From Cytophagaceae bacterium (GTDB taxonomy: Bacteria > Bacteroidota > Bacteroidia > Cytophagales > Spirosomataceae): a stretch of DNA of 14,236 bases. Positions 1-7,717 of the stretch are shown here, piece after piece. A model generated the notes under the pieces. That model did not search any database, was not told where the DNA came from, and was given only the letters and a program-made list of their open reading frames with translations. Position 1 is the stretch's first letter. Every line of letters starts with the position of its first letter. The DNA is taken from contig CANIYB010000026.1 in assembly GCA_947471105.1 (NCBI GenBank), forward strand, positions 1-14,236, in the 5' to 3' direction. A program made the position numbers and the translations under genes.

Positions 1-1
1 C

Positions 2-79
2 TCGGGTACATTGATTTCAGCGGTGTTATTATAGTACCGTCAAAAGTGGAGAACTTCGATCAACCGTTCAGCGGAAGCG
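2..79 (+). other. In-frame 5' continuation of actC interrupted by an amber codon
   Basis: Read in the frame of the downstream actC, positions 2-31 give SGTLISAVLL, 32-34 is TAG, and 35-79 give YRQKWRTSINRSAEA, running directly into the ATG at 80. From memory, ActC proteins of Bacteroidota carry a helix reading close to GTLISAxLLLFRQKWR followed by xNRxAEAMTIFA, so both sides of the stop are recognisable ActC with no base gained or lost. The stop stands where a Leu is expected, and the next codon is Tyr (TAC) where Phe is usual. The rest of the N-terminus lies outside the window. This may be a real nonsense mutation, a sequencing or assembly error, or (least likely) read-through. Confidence 0.75.
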
Positions 80-1132
80 ATGACTATTTTTGCCGTTTTA
101 TGTGCAGCTTCCTTTATTTTGGCGCACATGGGACGTCCTTGGTTAGCTCACTGGGCTCTGCCTTTACCTAACGCTTTTGGTTCGCTATGGGTTAACTTTA
201 ACTCCCCATTGGTTTGGGACGTATTCGCGATTTCAACTTATTTATCTGTATCCTTATTGTTTTGGTACATGGGTTTAGTGCCAGATTTGGCTACTATCCG
301 CGATCGTGCAACAACAAAAGCAAGTAAATTCTGGTATGGCTTATTTAGTTTAGGTTGGACTGGTTCGGCAAAAACTTGGGCTCGTTATGAGTACATGTCA
401 TTAATTTTAGCTGGTATTTCAACGCCATTGGTACTTTCAGTTCATACGATTGTATCCATGGACTTTGCAACTTCCGTTATTCCGGGTTGGCACACCACGA
501 TCTTCCCTCCATACTTTGTGGCAGGGGCGATTTTCTCTGGGTTTGCAATGGTTCAAACTTTGTTATTAATTACCCGTGTAGTATTCCATTTAGAAGATTA
601 TATCACGATTGAGCATATTGAAATGATGAATATTGTCATCACCATCACAGGTTCGATTGTAGGTATCGCGTATCTGACTGAGTTTTTCATCGCTTGGTAT
701 TCAGGAGTTGAATATGAAAGTTATGCGTTTATCAACCGTGCCACGGGTCCATATTGGTGGGCTTATTGGATGATGATGACTTGTAATGTAATCTCACCAC
801 AGTTATTCTGGGCAAAAAGCATTCGTACTAATTTAATGGTTAGTTTCTTTTTATCGATCGTGGTAAATGTGGGAATGTGGTTTGAGCGATTTGTAATTAT
901 TGTTACTTCGCTACACCGTGATTATATCCCATCTTCGTGGGCTATGTTCTCGCCAACTAGGTACGATATCGGTGACTATATATTCTCGTTTGGATTGTTC
1001 TTTACCCTATTCTTTTTGTTTGCCAAATTCTTGCCTGTTGTTAACATGGCGGAAGTGAAAGCAGTGATGAAAGGGGTATCCACAAACTATCCTGCGAAAA
1101 AAGCGAAAGCTTCTACAAAGACAGATGATTAA
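80..1132 (+). CDS. actC: Alternative complex III subunit ActC (NrfD-like), 3' part
   Basis: ActC is one of the two large NrfD/PsrC-type membrane subunits of alternative complex III, which oxidises menaquinol and passes electrons to periplasmic cytochrome c. The 350 residues from the ATG at 80 contain about eight hydrophobic helices, among them residues 42-65, 102-125, 140-165, 223-245 and 300-322. Typical ActC features are the Gly-Arg-Pro-Trp after the first helix, the WVNFNSPLVWDVFAISTY stretch, and a Lys-rich cytoplasmic tail. Family members are roughly 450-480 residues with ten helices, so this ORF lacks about the first 100 residues. The ATG at 80 is almost certainly an internal Met, because conserved ActC sequence continues upstream and is broken by TAG at 32-34. 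actD follows after 23 bases. Family assignment is firm; whether the gene is intact is not. Confidence 0.88.
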   Translation: MTIFAVLCAASFILAHMGRPWLAHWALPLPNAFGSLWVNFNSPLVWDVFAISTYLSVSLLFWYMGLVPDLATIRDRATTKASKFWYGLFSLGWTGSAKTWARYEYMSLILAGISTPLVLSVHTIVSMDFATSVIPGWHTTIFPPYFVAGAIFSGFAMVQTLLLITRVVFHLEDYITIEHIEMMNIVITITGSIVGIAYLTEFFIAWYSGVEYESYAFINRATGPYWWAYWMMMTCNVISPQLFWAKSIRTNLMVSFFLSIVVNVGMWFERFVIIVTSLHRDYIPSSWAMFSPTRYDIGDYIFSFGLFFTLFFLFAKFLPVVNMAEVKAVMKGVSTNYPAKKAKASTKTDD

Positions 1133-1155
1133 TTGAAATAGGAAATATTAAAACT

Positions 1156-1674
1156 ATGAGTTCGACTAATAATTACATTCTGGGAGTATATGATGATGAG
1201 GATGAGGTTTTACATGCCGTAAGCGAAGTAAAATCAAAAGGCATCAAAATTGAAGAAGTGTATACCCCATTCCCTATTCACGGGCTTGACACAGCATTGG
1301 GTCATGCACGCACACGTTTACCAATTGCAGCTTTTATGTTTGGTTGTTTGGGATTAGTTTGTGCGCAGGCATTAATTAATTACACGATGGTTTTTGATTG
1401 GCCTATGATCATTGGTGGTAAAGATTTCTTTGCATTACCCGATTGGATTCCAATTACATTTGAAGGAACTGTTTTGTTTACCGCTTTTGGTTTAGTCACC
1501 ACGTTCTGTATTTCAAATGATTTATATCCAGGCAAGAAACCTGAAATTTTAGATATCAGAATTACAGATGATCGTTTTGTGATGGCTATCAATGTAGACA
1601 AAAACAAAAAGAGTGCAGCGGATATTAAGAAGGCCTTGAAGGATTCTGGAGCTGTAGAAGTAAATGTTAAATAA
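1156..1674 (+). CDS. actD: Alternative complex III subunit ActD (DUF3341)
   Basis: This 172-residue protein matches the DUF3341 family, the ActD subunit of alternative complex III. A soluble N-terminal part (residues 1-50) begins with NYILGVYDDEDEVLHAV and includes the family stretch YTPFPIHGLDTALG. Two membrane helices follow, at about residues 56-78 and 103-120, separated by a loop with the conserved DWPMIIGGK. The C-terminal domain (about 130-172) is soluble and predicted cytoplasmic. ActD is a structural subunit without cofactors that packs against the ActC side of the complex. It sits in the expected order between actC and actE. The actE ORF could be read as overlapping its 3' end, but the better actE start lies 37 bases downstream. 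Length and motifs are ordinary for the family. Confidence 0.93.
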   Translation: MSSTNNYILGVYDDEDEVLHAVSEVKSKGIKIEEVYTPFPIHGLDTALGHARTRLPIAAFMFGCLGLVCAQALINYTMVFDWPMIIGGKDFFALPDWIPITFEGTVLFTAFGLVTTFCISNDLYPGKKPEILDIRITDDRFVMAINVDKNKKSAADIKKALKDSGAVEVNVK

Positions 1675-1711
1675 TTTAATACGAACATTGTTCAAGAAGA
1701 AGCATAAAAAT

Positions 1712-2320
1712 ATGTTGAACCCAAGCAAATCAATTATTTTACTAGCAGGAATGGTCCTTGGATTATTATCATGTGGCAAAGACCCAAATGATACTGGAAC
1801 TGAATTCGCTCCTAATATGTATAATTCCGTAGGCTACGAGCCTATGACCCAATTACAAGGTGACACTAACAAAATCAATCCTTTAGGAATGAATATGCGT
1901 TTGCCAGTAGCAGGAACTGTTTCAAGAAAAAGATATTCAGGCGTTGACAGTTTGAAAAAGTCATTTTTATCTCAGGAATTGGTTTCAAAAACCATTCCAA
2001 ATGATAGTATCTCCTATTCAGAAGCTTTATTAAGCAACCCTTTAGCAGCTACACCTGAAAATATCGAAGCAGGTAAATTACAGTATGAGCGCTTTTGTCA
2101 ACATTGTCATGGCGAAACAGGAAAAGGAGATGGACTCGTAGCTAAAGCATATAAAGGAGTACCTGTGTACTCAAGTGACGCATTAAAAGCAGTTAATGAT
2201 GGACATATTTACCATGTGATTACGCATGGAAAAGGACGTATGTGGCCACATGGATCACAAATTTCATCTCAAAACAGATGGAAAATTGTGCTTTATGTAC
2301 ACGAATTGCAAAAACAATAA
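1712..2320 (+). CDS. actE: Alternative complex III subunit ActE, monoheme cytochrome c lipoprotein
   Basis: ActE carries one c-type heme and helps move electrons from ACIII to the CuA site of the oxidase. The ATG at 1712 gives 202 residues and a clean lipoprotein signal: a short Lys-containing start, a hydrophobic core, and a lipobox ending Leu-Leu-Ser-Cys with Cys21 as the acylation site. An ATG at 1664 in the same frame would add 16 mostly basic residues and overlap actD by 11 bases; it weakens the signal peptide, so I reject it. The heme site is CQHCH at residues 129-133, and the likely axial Met is Met177 in GRMWPHG. The N-terminal half (about 22-110) is a spacer with the FAPNMYNSVGYEPM stretch typical of ActE. 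The mature protein should be anchored to the periplasmic face of the inner membrane. Confidence 0.92.
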   Translation: MLNPSKSIILLAGMVLGLLSCGKDPNDTGTEFAPNMYNSVGYEPMTQLQGDTNKINPLGMNMRLPVAGTVSRKRYSGVDSLKKSFLSQELVSKTIPNDSISYSEALLSNPLAATPENIEAGKLQYERFCQHCHGETGKGDGLVAKAYKGVPVYSSDALKAVNDGHIYHVITHGKGRMWPHGSQISSQNRWKIVLYVHELQKQ

Positions 2321-2354
2321 GAACTCATTCATTTAAATTAAAATAGAGAACAAA

Positions 2355-3713
2355 ATGGCGGGACATTCACATTTTTCCCCAGCAAACGTAGAAGAGCATT
2401 TTGAATTCAGCTCGGAAGGAAAGAAAAGAATCATTTATGGTTTCATTGCAGGAATAGTAGCTTTAATTATCGGTATCTACTTACTTTCAAAAGGTGAGTC
2501 AGGGGGCCATGAAGTAGCAGCTGCTGGGCACGAAGCCACAAATGCGGGCCATGAGGCTGCTGGACATTTATCTGGAGGTGCCGCATCTCACCAACCTGCT
2601 GCCGAGGAGCATTACGATTGGACTAATCGTATCTGGGCTAACGTTTGGTTGAATGCAGTCTTTTTTACAGGTATTTCAATCATTGGAATGTTTTTTGTTT
2701 CCTTACAATACTTAGCGAAGGCTGGTTGGTCTTCTGTTTTAAAGCGTGTGCCTGAAGCATTTCCAAAGTTTTTATACGTTACCCTACCTATTTTATTAGC
2801 TGTATTTTTCTTCAAAGGAGATGTGATCTTTCATTGGATGCACCATGGAGTTACTGAAGTAGGCAATGAAAACTACGATAAAATCATCGCTGGGAAATCG
2901 GGCTATTTAAATAAAACATTTTTTATCGCACGTCTAATCGGTTTTGGAGCTATTTGGTTGATTCTTTGGAACATGTTACGTAAGAAATCTTTAGAAGAAG
3001 ATTTAGTAGGAGGCACTGAAATATTCACCAAATTAGTTCGTATTGGAGTTGCATTTATTGTCGTCTTCGGATTATCAAGTTCTATGTTTGCATGGGATTG
3101 GGTGATGTCCATTGACACACACTGGTTTTCAACGATGTTCGGTTGGTACATGTTTTCTTCATGGCACGTTACTGGTTTAGCCATCATTACCTTGACCGTA
3201 TTATTGCTAAAGGATAAAGGATATATGTCCTATGTAAATGAAAATCACTTGCATGATTTAGGTAAATTCATGTTTGCGTTTTCTATCTTTTGGTCTTATG
3301 TATGGTTCTCTCAATTTTTATTGATTTACTATGCGAATTTCCCTGAAGAGACTATTTACTTCTTAGAAAGATGGGAAGGCCACAATAAAATTTATAAAAC
3401 TTCAGAAATTTTAAACATTTTCTTTAACTTTTTCTTCCCTTTCTTAGTTTTAATGACAAGAGATGCGAAACGTACGCGAATCTTCTTAAAGATTGCCTGT
3501 TTCTTCATCATTAGTGGACATTATATTGATTTTTATCAAATGATTATGCCAGGAGTTTTAGGCCCACATGGAGGATATGGTTTAGTTGAATTTGGAATGT
3601 TAACTGCGTTTTCATGTGCATTTATTTATGTTATTTCGGATGAATTAACGAAGGCAAGTTTGGTTGCTAAAAACCACCCATTCTTACCAGAAGCATTACA
3701 TCACGATATTTAA
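2355..3713 (+). CDS. actF: Alternative complex III subunit ActF
   Basis: ActF is the polytopic membrane subunit (about ten helices) that pairs with ActC in alternative complex III. This 452-residue protein has a soluble start, a first helix at about residues 26-44, a His/Ala/Gly-rich loop at 48-86, then helices from about 95 onward. Family-type sequence includes FAWDWVMSIDTHWFSTMFGWY, the SHxTGLA-like SSWHVTGLA, FSIFWSYVWFSQFLLIYYANFPEE and the late GHYIDFYQMIMPG. Established structural work on ACIII places ActF next to the oxidase in the supercomplex; its role as structural subunit or proton pathway is less settled. It follows actE by 34 bases and precedes COX2 by 25. The unusual part is the GHE-repeat loop. 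Length is normal for the family. Confidence 0.92.
   Translation: MAGHSHFSPANVEEHFEFSSEGKKRIIYGFIAGIVALIIGIYLLSKGESGGHEVAAAGHEATNAGHEAAGHLSGGAASHQPAAEEHYDWTNRIWANVWLNAVFFTGISIIGMFFVSLQYLAKAGWSSVLKRVPEAFPKFLYVTLPILLAVFFFKGDVIFHWMHHGVTEVGNENYDKIIAGKSGYLNKTFFIARLIGFGAIWLILWNMLRKKSLEEDLVGGTEIFTKLVRIGVAFIVVFGLSSSMFAWDWVMSIDTHWFSTMFGWYMFSSWHVTGLAIITLTVLLLKDKGYMSYVNENHLHDLGKFMFAFSIFWSYVWFSQFLLIYYANFPEETIYFLERWEGHNKIYKTSEILNIFFNFFFPFLVLMTRDAKRTRIFLKIACFFIISGHYIDFYQMIMPGVLGPHGGYGLVEFGMLTAFSCAFIYVISDELTKASLVAKNHPFLPEALHHDI
2505..2567 (+). repeat. Three 21-base units encoding GHE heptads in actF
   Basis: Three successive seven-codon units encode GHEVAAA, GHEATNA and GHEAAGH (ActF residues 51-71), and two further His residues follow at 79 and 86. 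The units are similar at the protein level but have drifted in DNA (for example GGC-CAT-GAA, GGG-CAC-GAA, GGC-CAT-GAG), so this is an old in-frame repeat and not a fresh tandem duplication. It lies in the loop between the first two helices, predicted to face the periplasm. Confidence 0.7.
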
Positions 3714-3738
3714 TTTTAAAGATTTAAATTTATCATTT

Positions 3739-4818
3739 ATGAATTACCTAATAGGTCTTTTAGCCATAGTATTCTTCTTCTTAGCGGTATCCGTTATTGC
3801 TAAGAGTGTCAAATTAAATAATAAGTTGAGTGGCACGGAGGATGATGATTCTACTGTTGACAATTTCAACAATGCAAATGGGATAGGAATGCTCATTTTT
3901 TGGCTTTTGTTTGTTATTTTGGGATCTTGGTCATTTCTAAATGCTAGACCAGATTTTTTACCTATCGCTGCATCAGAGCACGGAGTGAAAACAGATAACA
4001 TGTTTTGGTCGTCTATGGCCGTTGTTACATTTGCTTTCTTTATCAGCAATACCTTATTATTTTATTTTGCTTATAAATACCGTTTTAACAAAAACAGAAA
4101 GGCAACATTTTATCCGGTCAATCATAAATTGGAGTTGATATGGACAGTTATTCCTGCAATTGTCATGGCAGTATTAGTTTTTACTGGCTGGAGAACTTGG
4201 AGAGATATTACATCACAAGCACCTAGCAATGCAGCTGTCATTGAGTTAACTGGACATCAATTTGGTTGGTATGTAAGATATGCCGGAGTAGATGATGGCC
4301 AATTAGGCAATGTGAACTATAAGTTAATTGACGAAACAAATAGCCTTGGAATTGATTTCACGGATAAAAGTTCATTTGACGATTTTACTGCAACTGAATT
4401 ACACTTACCCAAAGGACAACCCGTTCTATTGAAAATCAGAGCACAAGACGTTTTGCATTCGGTTTATTTGCCTTTTCACCGTGTGAAAATGGATGCGGTA
4501 CCGGGTATGCCAACAAAATTCTGGTTTATTCCTACTATATCCACAGACGAAATGCGTGCTAAATTAGGTAAGCCTGATTTTAATTTCAAAGTAAACTGCA
4601 CAGAGGTTTGTGGACGTGGGCATTTTGGTATGTCAATCACTGTGTTTGTTGACGAGCCGGAAGATTACAAAAAATGGGTGGCTGAACAAAAACCATTCTT
4701 AGCTACAAATCCTGCTTATTTAGATAAAGTGCCGACTAATTTAAAGTCAAAAGCTAGTAAATATATTCCAACAGAACCGATCGCAACAGATAGTACAGAA
4801 GCGGTAAGTGTAAATTAA
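3739..4818 (+). CDS. coxB: Cytochrome c oxidase subunit II (CuA subunit)
   Basis: COX2 takes electrons from cytochrome c through a binuclear CuA centre and passes them to heme a in COX1. The ATG at 3739 gives 359 residues; an in-frame ATG at 3664 lies inside actF and would add a non-family extension, so it is rejected. Three hydrophobic helices are visible: an extra N-terminal one (residues 2-21), then about 50-68 and 90-112 or 134-151 framing the usual COX2 hairpin. The cupredoxin domain spans about 165-312. The complete CuA ligand set is present: His240, Cys287, Glu289, Cys291, His295 and Met298. No heme-binding CxxCH occurs, so this is not a caa3-type fusion, and electrons must come from a separate cytochrome such as ActE or ActA. 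COX1 follows after 30 bases. Confidence 0.95.
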   Translation: MNYLIGLLAIVFFFLAVSVIAKSVKLNNKLSGTEDDDSTVDNFNNANGIGMLIFWLLFVILGSWSFLNARPDFLPIAASEHGVKTDNMFWSSMAVVTFAFFISNTLLFYFAYKYRFNKNRKATFYPVNHKLELIWTVIPAIVMAVLVFTGWRTWRDITSQAPSNAAVIELTGHQFGWYVRYAGVDDGQLGNVNYKLIDETNSLGIDFTDKSSFDDFTATELHLPKGQPVLLKIRAQDVLHSVYLPFHRVKMDAVPGMPTKFWFIPTISTDEMRAKLGKPDFNFKVNCTEVCGRGHFGMSITVFVDEPEDYKKWVAEQKPFLATNPAYLDKVPTNLKSKASKYIPTEPIATDSTEAVSVN

Positions 4819-4848
4819 TCATTAAAGAAATAAGAAAATAAAATACAT

Positions 4849-6747
4849 ATGTCAACAGCCATATCCTCAGCCGAAGAAGTTCACACACATGACCACGATC
4901 ACGATCATGAGCATGAGCATCATGAATTAGGATTTATTCGTACGTACATCTTTTCAGAAGATCACAAGACTATTGCCAAGCAATACCTGATTTCGGGTAT
5001 TTTATGGGCATTTCTTGGCGGATCTCTTTCCATTTTATTTAGACTTCAATTAGGATTTCCAGGCATGTCCATGGAATGGCTAAGACCATTATTAGGTGGA
5101 TGGATCGATGAATCTGGAAAACTTGACAAAGAGTTTTACTTAGCCATGGTCACTATGCACGGAACCATTATGGTGTTCTTTGTATTGACAGCTGGTTTAT
5201 CAGGAACCTTTTCTAATTTTTTAATCCCATTACAAGTAGGAGCGCGCGACATGGCTTCTGGATTTATCAATATGTTATCTTATTGGTTCTTCTTCTTGTC
5301 TTCGGTCATTATGTTTTCATCCTTATTCATTGAAACAGGTCCTGCATCAGGTGGATGGGTAATTTATCCTCCCTTAAGTGCATTACCCCAAGCGATGCCA
5401 GGTTCAGGATTAGGAATGACGCTCTGGTTAACCAGTATGACCTTCTTTATTGTTTCCTCGTTAATGGGAGGTATCAATTATATCTGTACGATCATTAATT
5501 TGCGTACTAGAGGTATGACGTTTACACGTATGCCACTAACCATTTGGTCTTTCTTCTTTACAGCTGTGTTGGGATTATTATCGTTCCCAGTATTATTGTC
5601 AGCTGCTTTATTATTGATTTTTGATCGTTCATTTGGAACCTCATTCTACTTATCTGAAATTTATATTCAAGGTCAGGCTTTGCCAAACGTAGGTGGTTCA
5701 GCTATCTTATACCAACATCTATTTTGGTTCCTAGGACACCCAGAGGTGTACATCGTTTTACTTCCGGCTTTAGGAATGACTTCTGAGATTATCGCGACTA
5801 ATTCACGTAAGCCAATTTTTGGATACAGAGCGATGATTGGTTCTATGATGGGAATTACCGCGTTAGCCTTCATTGTTTGGGCGCATCACATGTTCGTGAC
5901 AGGTATGAACCCATTCCTTGGATCTGTATTTATGTTCCTAACCTTAATTATTGCGGTGCCTTCTGCAGTAAAAGCATTTAATTACATCACCACATTATGG
6001 AAAGGTAATTTAGTGTTTACCCCAGCGATGTTATTTTCCATTGGTCTTGTGTCCTTGTTTATTTCGGGAGGAGTAACAGGTATCATTCTAGGGAACTCTG
6101 CTTTGGACATAAATTTACATGATACTTATTTCGTAGTAGCTCACTTCCACCTAGTAATGGGAGCGGCATCATTCTTTGGATTGATGGCTGGAGTTTATCA
6201 TTGGTTCCCTAAAATGTTTGGCCGTATGATGAATAAGTCATTAGGATATATTCACTTCTGGTTCACATTTGTAGGTGTTTATATGGTATTTTTCCCAATG
6301 CATTACATTGGAATCGCCGGTTTCCCACGTAGATATTATACATTTACTGCTTTAGGAAATGATAGTATGGCCGCATTCACCGACATGAATATGTTCATCT
6401 CGATTGCTGCGATCATTACATTCAGTGCTCAAGCAATCTTTGCTTGGAATTTCTTTTATTCAATATTCAAAGGTAAAATTGCTCCGGCTAATCCATGGAA
6501 TTCAAATACATTGGAGTGGACAACGCCTATTAATCCTGAGCATGGCAACTGGCCAGGAGAGATTCCAGCGGTGTATCGTTGGCCTTATGATTATAGCAAA
6601 CCAGGTGCTCCAGAAGATTTTATTCCTCAAAACGTACCGCATTCAGCTACACTTGAATCCAACCTACCTGAGGAAAATGCTGAAATAGCTCGTGAAAAAG
6701 ATATTGAAGGTTTATTAGGTGCTCAGAACGAGAGTTATACCCATTAA
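4849..6747 (+). CDS. coxA: Cytochrome c oxidase subunit I (A1-type heme-copper oxidase)
   Basis: COX1 holds heme a and the heme a3-CuB centre, reduces oxygen to water and pumps protons across the inner membrane. All ligands are visible in the 632 residues: His104 and His434 for heme a, His432 for heme a3, and His297, His346 and His347 for CuB, with Tyr301 as the cross-linked tyrosine. The GHPEVY motif (296-301) with Glu299, Asp134 at the D-channel entrance and Lys375 in the K-channel indicate the A1 type by comparison with proteobacterial aa3 oxidases. The protein starts with a cytoplasmic His/Asp/Glu-rich tract (residues 12-25) and ends with a hydrophilic tail of about 80 residues that includes EWTTP and WPGEIPAVYRWPYDY, common in Bacteroidota homologues. 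A strong terminator follows 17 bases after the stop. Confidence 0.97.
   Translation: MSTAISSAEEVHTHDHDHDHEHEHHELGFIRTYIFSEDHKTIAKQYLISGILWAFLGGSLSILFRLQLGFPGMSMEWLRPLLGGWIDESGKLDKEFYLAMVTMHGTIMVFFVLTAGLSGTFSNFLIPLQVGARDMASGFINMLSYWFFFLSSVIMFSSLFIETGPASGGWVIYPPLSALPQAMPGSGLGMTLWLTSMTFFIVSSLMGGINYICTIINLRTRGMTFTRMPLTIWSFFFTAVLGLLSFPVLLSAALLLIFDRSFGTSFYLSEIYIQGQALPNVGGSAILYQHLFWFLGHPEVYIVLLPALGMTSEIIATNSRKPIFGYRAMIGSMMGITALAFIVWAHHMFVTGMNPFLGSVFMFLTLIIAVPSAVKAFNYITTLWKGNLVFTPAMLFSIGLVSLFISGGVTGIILGNSALDINLHDTYFVVAHFHLVMGAASFFGLMAGVYHWFPKMFGRMMNKSLGYIHFWFTFVGVYMVFFPMHYIGIAGFPRRYYTFTALGNDSMAAFTDMNMFISIAAIITFSAQAIFAWNFFYSIFKGKIAPANPWNSNTLEWTTPINPEHGNWPGEIPAVYRWPYDYSKPGAPEDFIPQNVPHSATLESNLPEENAEIAREKDIEGLLGAQNESYTH
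4882..4923 (+). repeat. His-Asp/His-Glu low-complexity tract at the COX1 N-terminus
   Basis: Fourteen codons alternate His with Thr, Asp or Glu (HTHDHDHDHEHEHH, COX1 residues 12-25). The DNA is a degenerate six-base repeat of the form CAY-GAN, so gain or loss of a unit would keep the reading frame. The tract precedes the first helix and is predicted to be cytoplasmic. Metal binding is plausible from composition only. Confidence 0.75.
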
Positions 6748-6764
6748 TAAAATCTCATTCATAC

Positions 6765-6808
6765 AAGATGCATCGAAATGATTATCATTTGGATGCATCT
6801 TTTTTTTT
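6765..6808 (+). terminator. Strong rho-independent terminator after COX1
   Basis: AAGATGCATC (6765-6774) pairs with GATGCATCTT (6792-6801). Inside it, after one G-G mismatch, AAATGA (6776-6781) pairs with TCATTT (6785-6790) around a three-base loop. Nine T residues (6800-6808) follow the outer arm. No T-tract lies on the other side, so it acts on plus-strand transcription only. The T-run ends 12 bases before the ctaA start, so the element separates the ACIII/COX2/COX1 part from the biogenesis part and may act as a partial terminator. Confidence 0.85.
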
Positions 6809-6820
6809 ATCCTTGTCGAC

Positions 6821-7717
6821 GTGTTTAGAACATTTGGAATAATTTCCTTAGTCAGTATTTACTTGCTTATTTTAGCGGGTGGAATCGTACGCAGTACAGG
6901 ATCAGGAATGGGTTGTCCCGACTGGCCAAAATGCTTTGGTAGGATGATTCCCCCTACTCAGGCATCCGAATTGCCCTTTAATTACCAAGAAATTTACAAA
7001 GAGAAATTACATGGACAAGTATTGTTTAATCCTACTAAAACATGGATCGAATACTTGAATAGACTTTTAGGTGCATTAACAGGTATATTCGTGGTCATCA
7101 CAACATTCTTAGCTTTCAAACAGAATAGAAAAATATTCTTACATACGTTGGCCGCGCTGATTTTAGTCATCCTAAATGCCATCCTGGGAAAATATGTAGT
7201 TGATTCATTTCTCTTACCTGGCGTGGTTACAGCACACATGCTGTTGTCGATAGGTGTCATTTATTTTTTAATTAAAGCCTTAAACATTCACTCAACTTCA
7301 GAAGTTAATACTATAGAAAATCGACAATGGATAATGATCAATTTATGCATTGTGTTTCTTCAAATATTATTAGGGACTCAAGTGAGGGAAAACGTGGATC
7401 ATGTGATTGTGGAGTTGGGGGAATCGGCTAAATCGCAGTGGATAGGCCAATTGGGTATTATTTTTATATCGCATAGAACATTCTCATGGGTATTAATCAT
7501 TAGTCACTTCATACTATGGAATAAACTTAAAGACTCGATTTTACAACGCTATAGGCACGGAATGATGGCATTAATTGGCACTTCATTTTTAACGGGAATT
7601 CTGATGGCCTATTTTGCATTTCCATTAGGAAGTCAAGCCATTCATTTATTCATTTCGCTGGTGTTAATTGGCCTTCATATGAACAATTACATCAGAACCA
7701 AGTCCATTCATGTCTAA
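6821..7717 (+). CDS. ctaA: Heme A synthase (COX15/CtaA family)
   Basis: CtaA oxidises the methyl group of heme O to the formyl group of heme A in the inner membrane, giving the cofactor of the oxidase encoded around it. This 298-residue protein has about eight hydrophobic helices in two halves. The signature GGIVRSTGSGMGCPDWPKCFG-like stretch lies at residues 20-40 and includes Cys32 and Cys38. His139, His218 and His275 match three of the four conserved heme-ligand histidines; the position of the first one, in the E-x-x-H-R motif, reads E-Y-L-N-R with Asn80. My recollection is that Asn is common there in Bacteroidota. The start is GTG at 6821: the residues that follow it fit the family N-terminus, and there is no in-frame ATG upstream. 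The 3' end overlaps ctaB by 8 bases. Confidence 0.92.
   Translation: MFRTFGIISLVSIYLLILAGGIVRSTGSGMGCPDWPKCFGRMIPPTQASELPFNYQEIYKEKLHGQVLFNPTKTWIEYLNRLLGALTGIFVVITTFLAFKQNRKIFLHTLAALILVILNAILGKYVVDSFLLPGVVTAHMLLSIGVIYFLIKALNIHSTSEVNTIENRQWIMINLCIVFLQILLGTQVRENVDHVIVELGESAKSQWIGQLGIIFISHRTFSWVLIISHFILWNKLKDSILQRYRHGMMALIGTSFLTGILMAYFAFPLGSQAIHLFISLVLIGLHMNNYIRTKSIHV

Noticed and set aside
1380..1779. Minus-strand ORFs opposite actD and the actE start
   Set aside because: They are antisense to genes with clear family matches, and their translations show no domain or start context.
3664..3738. Upstream start for COX2 overlapping actF
   Set aside because: It would add 25 residues unlike the family N-terminus, while ATG at 3739 begins directly at the first hydrophobic helix.
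3739..3801. Extra N-terminal helix of COX2 as a novel fusion
   Set aside because: A third, N-terminal helix is, to my knowledge, usual in Bacteroidota COX2, so it is not reported as a finding.
6404..6688. 94-residue plus-strand ORF inside coxA
   Set aside because: It lies in another frame wholly within the well-conserved COX1 3' half, and its translation has no recognisable features.
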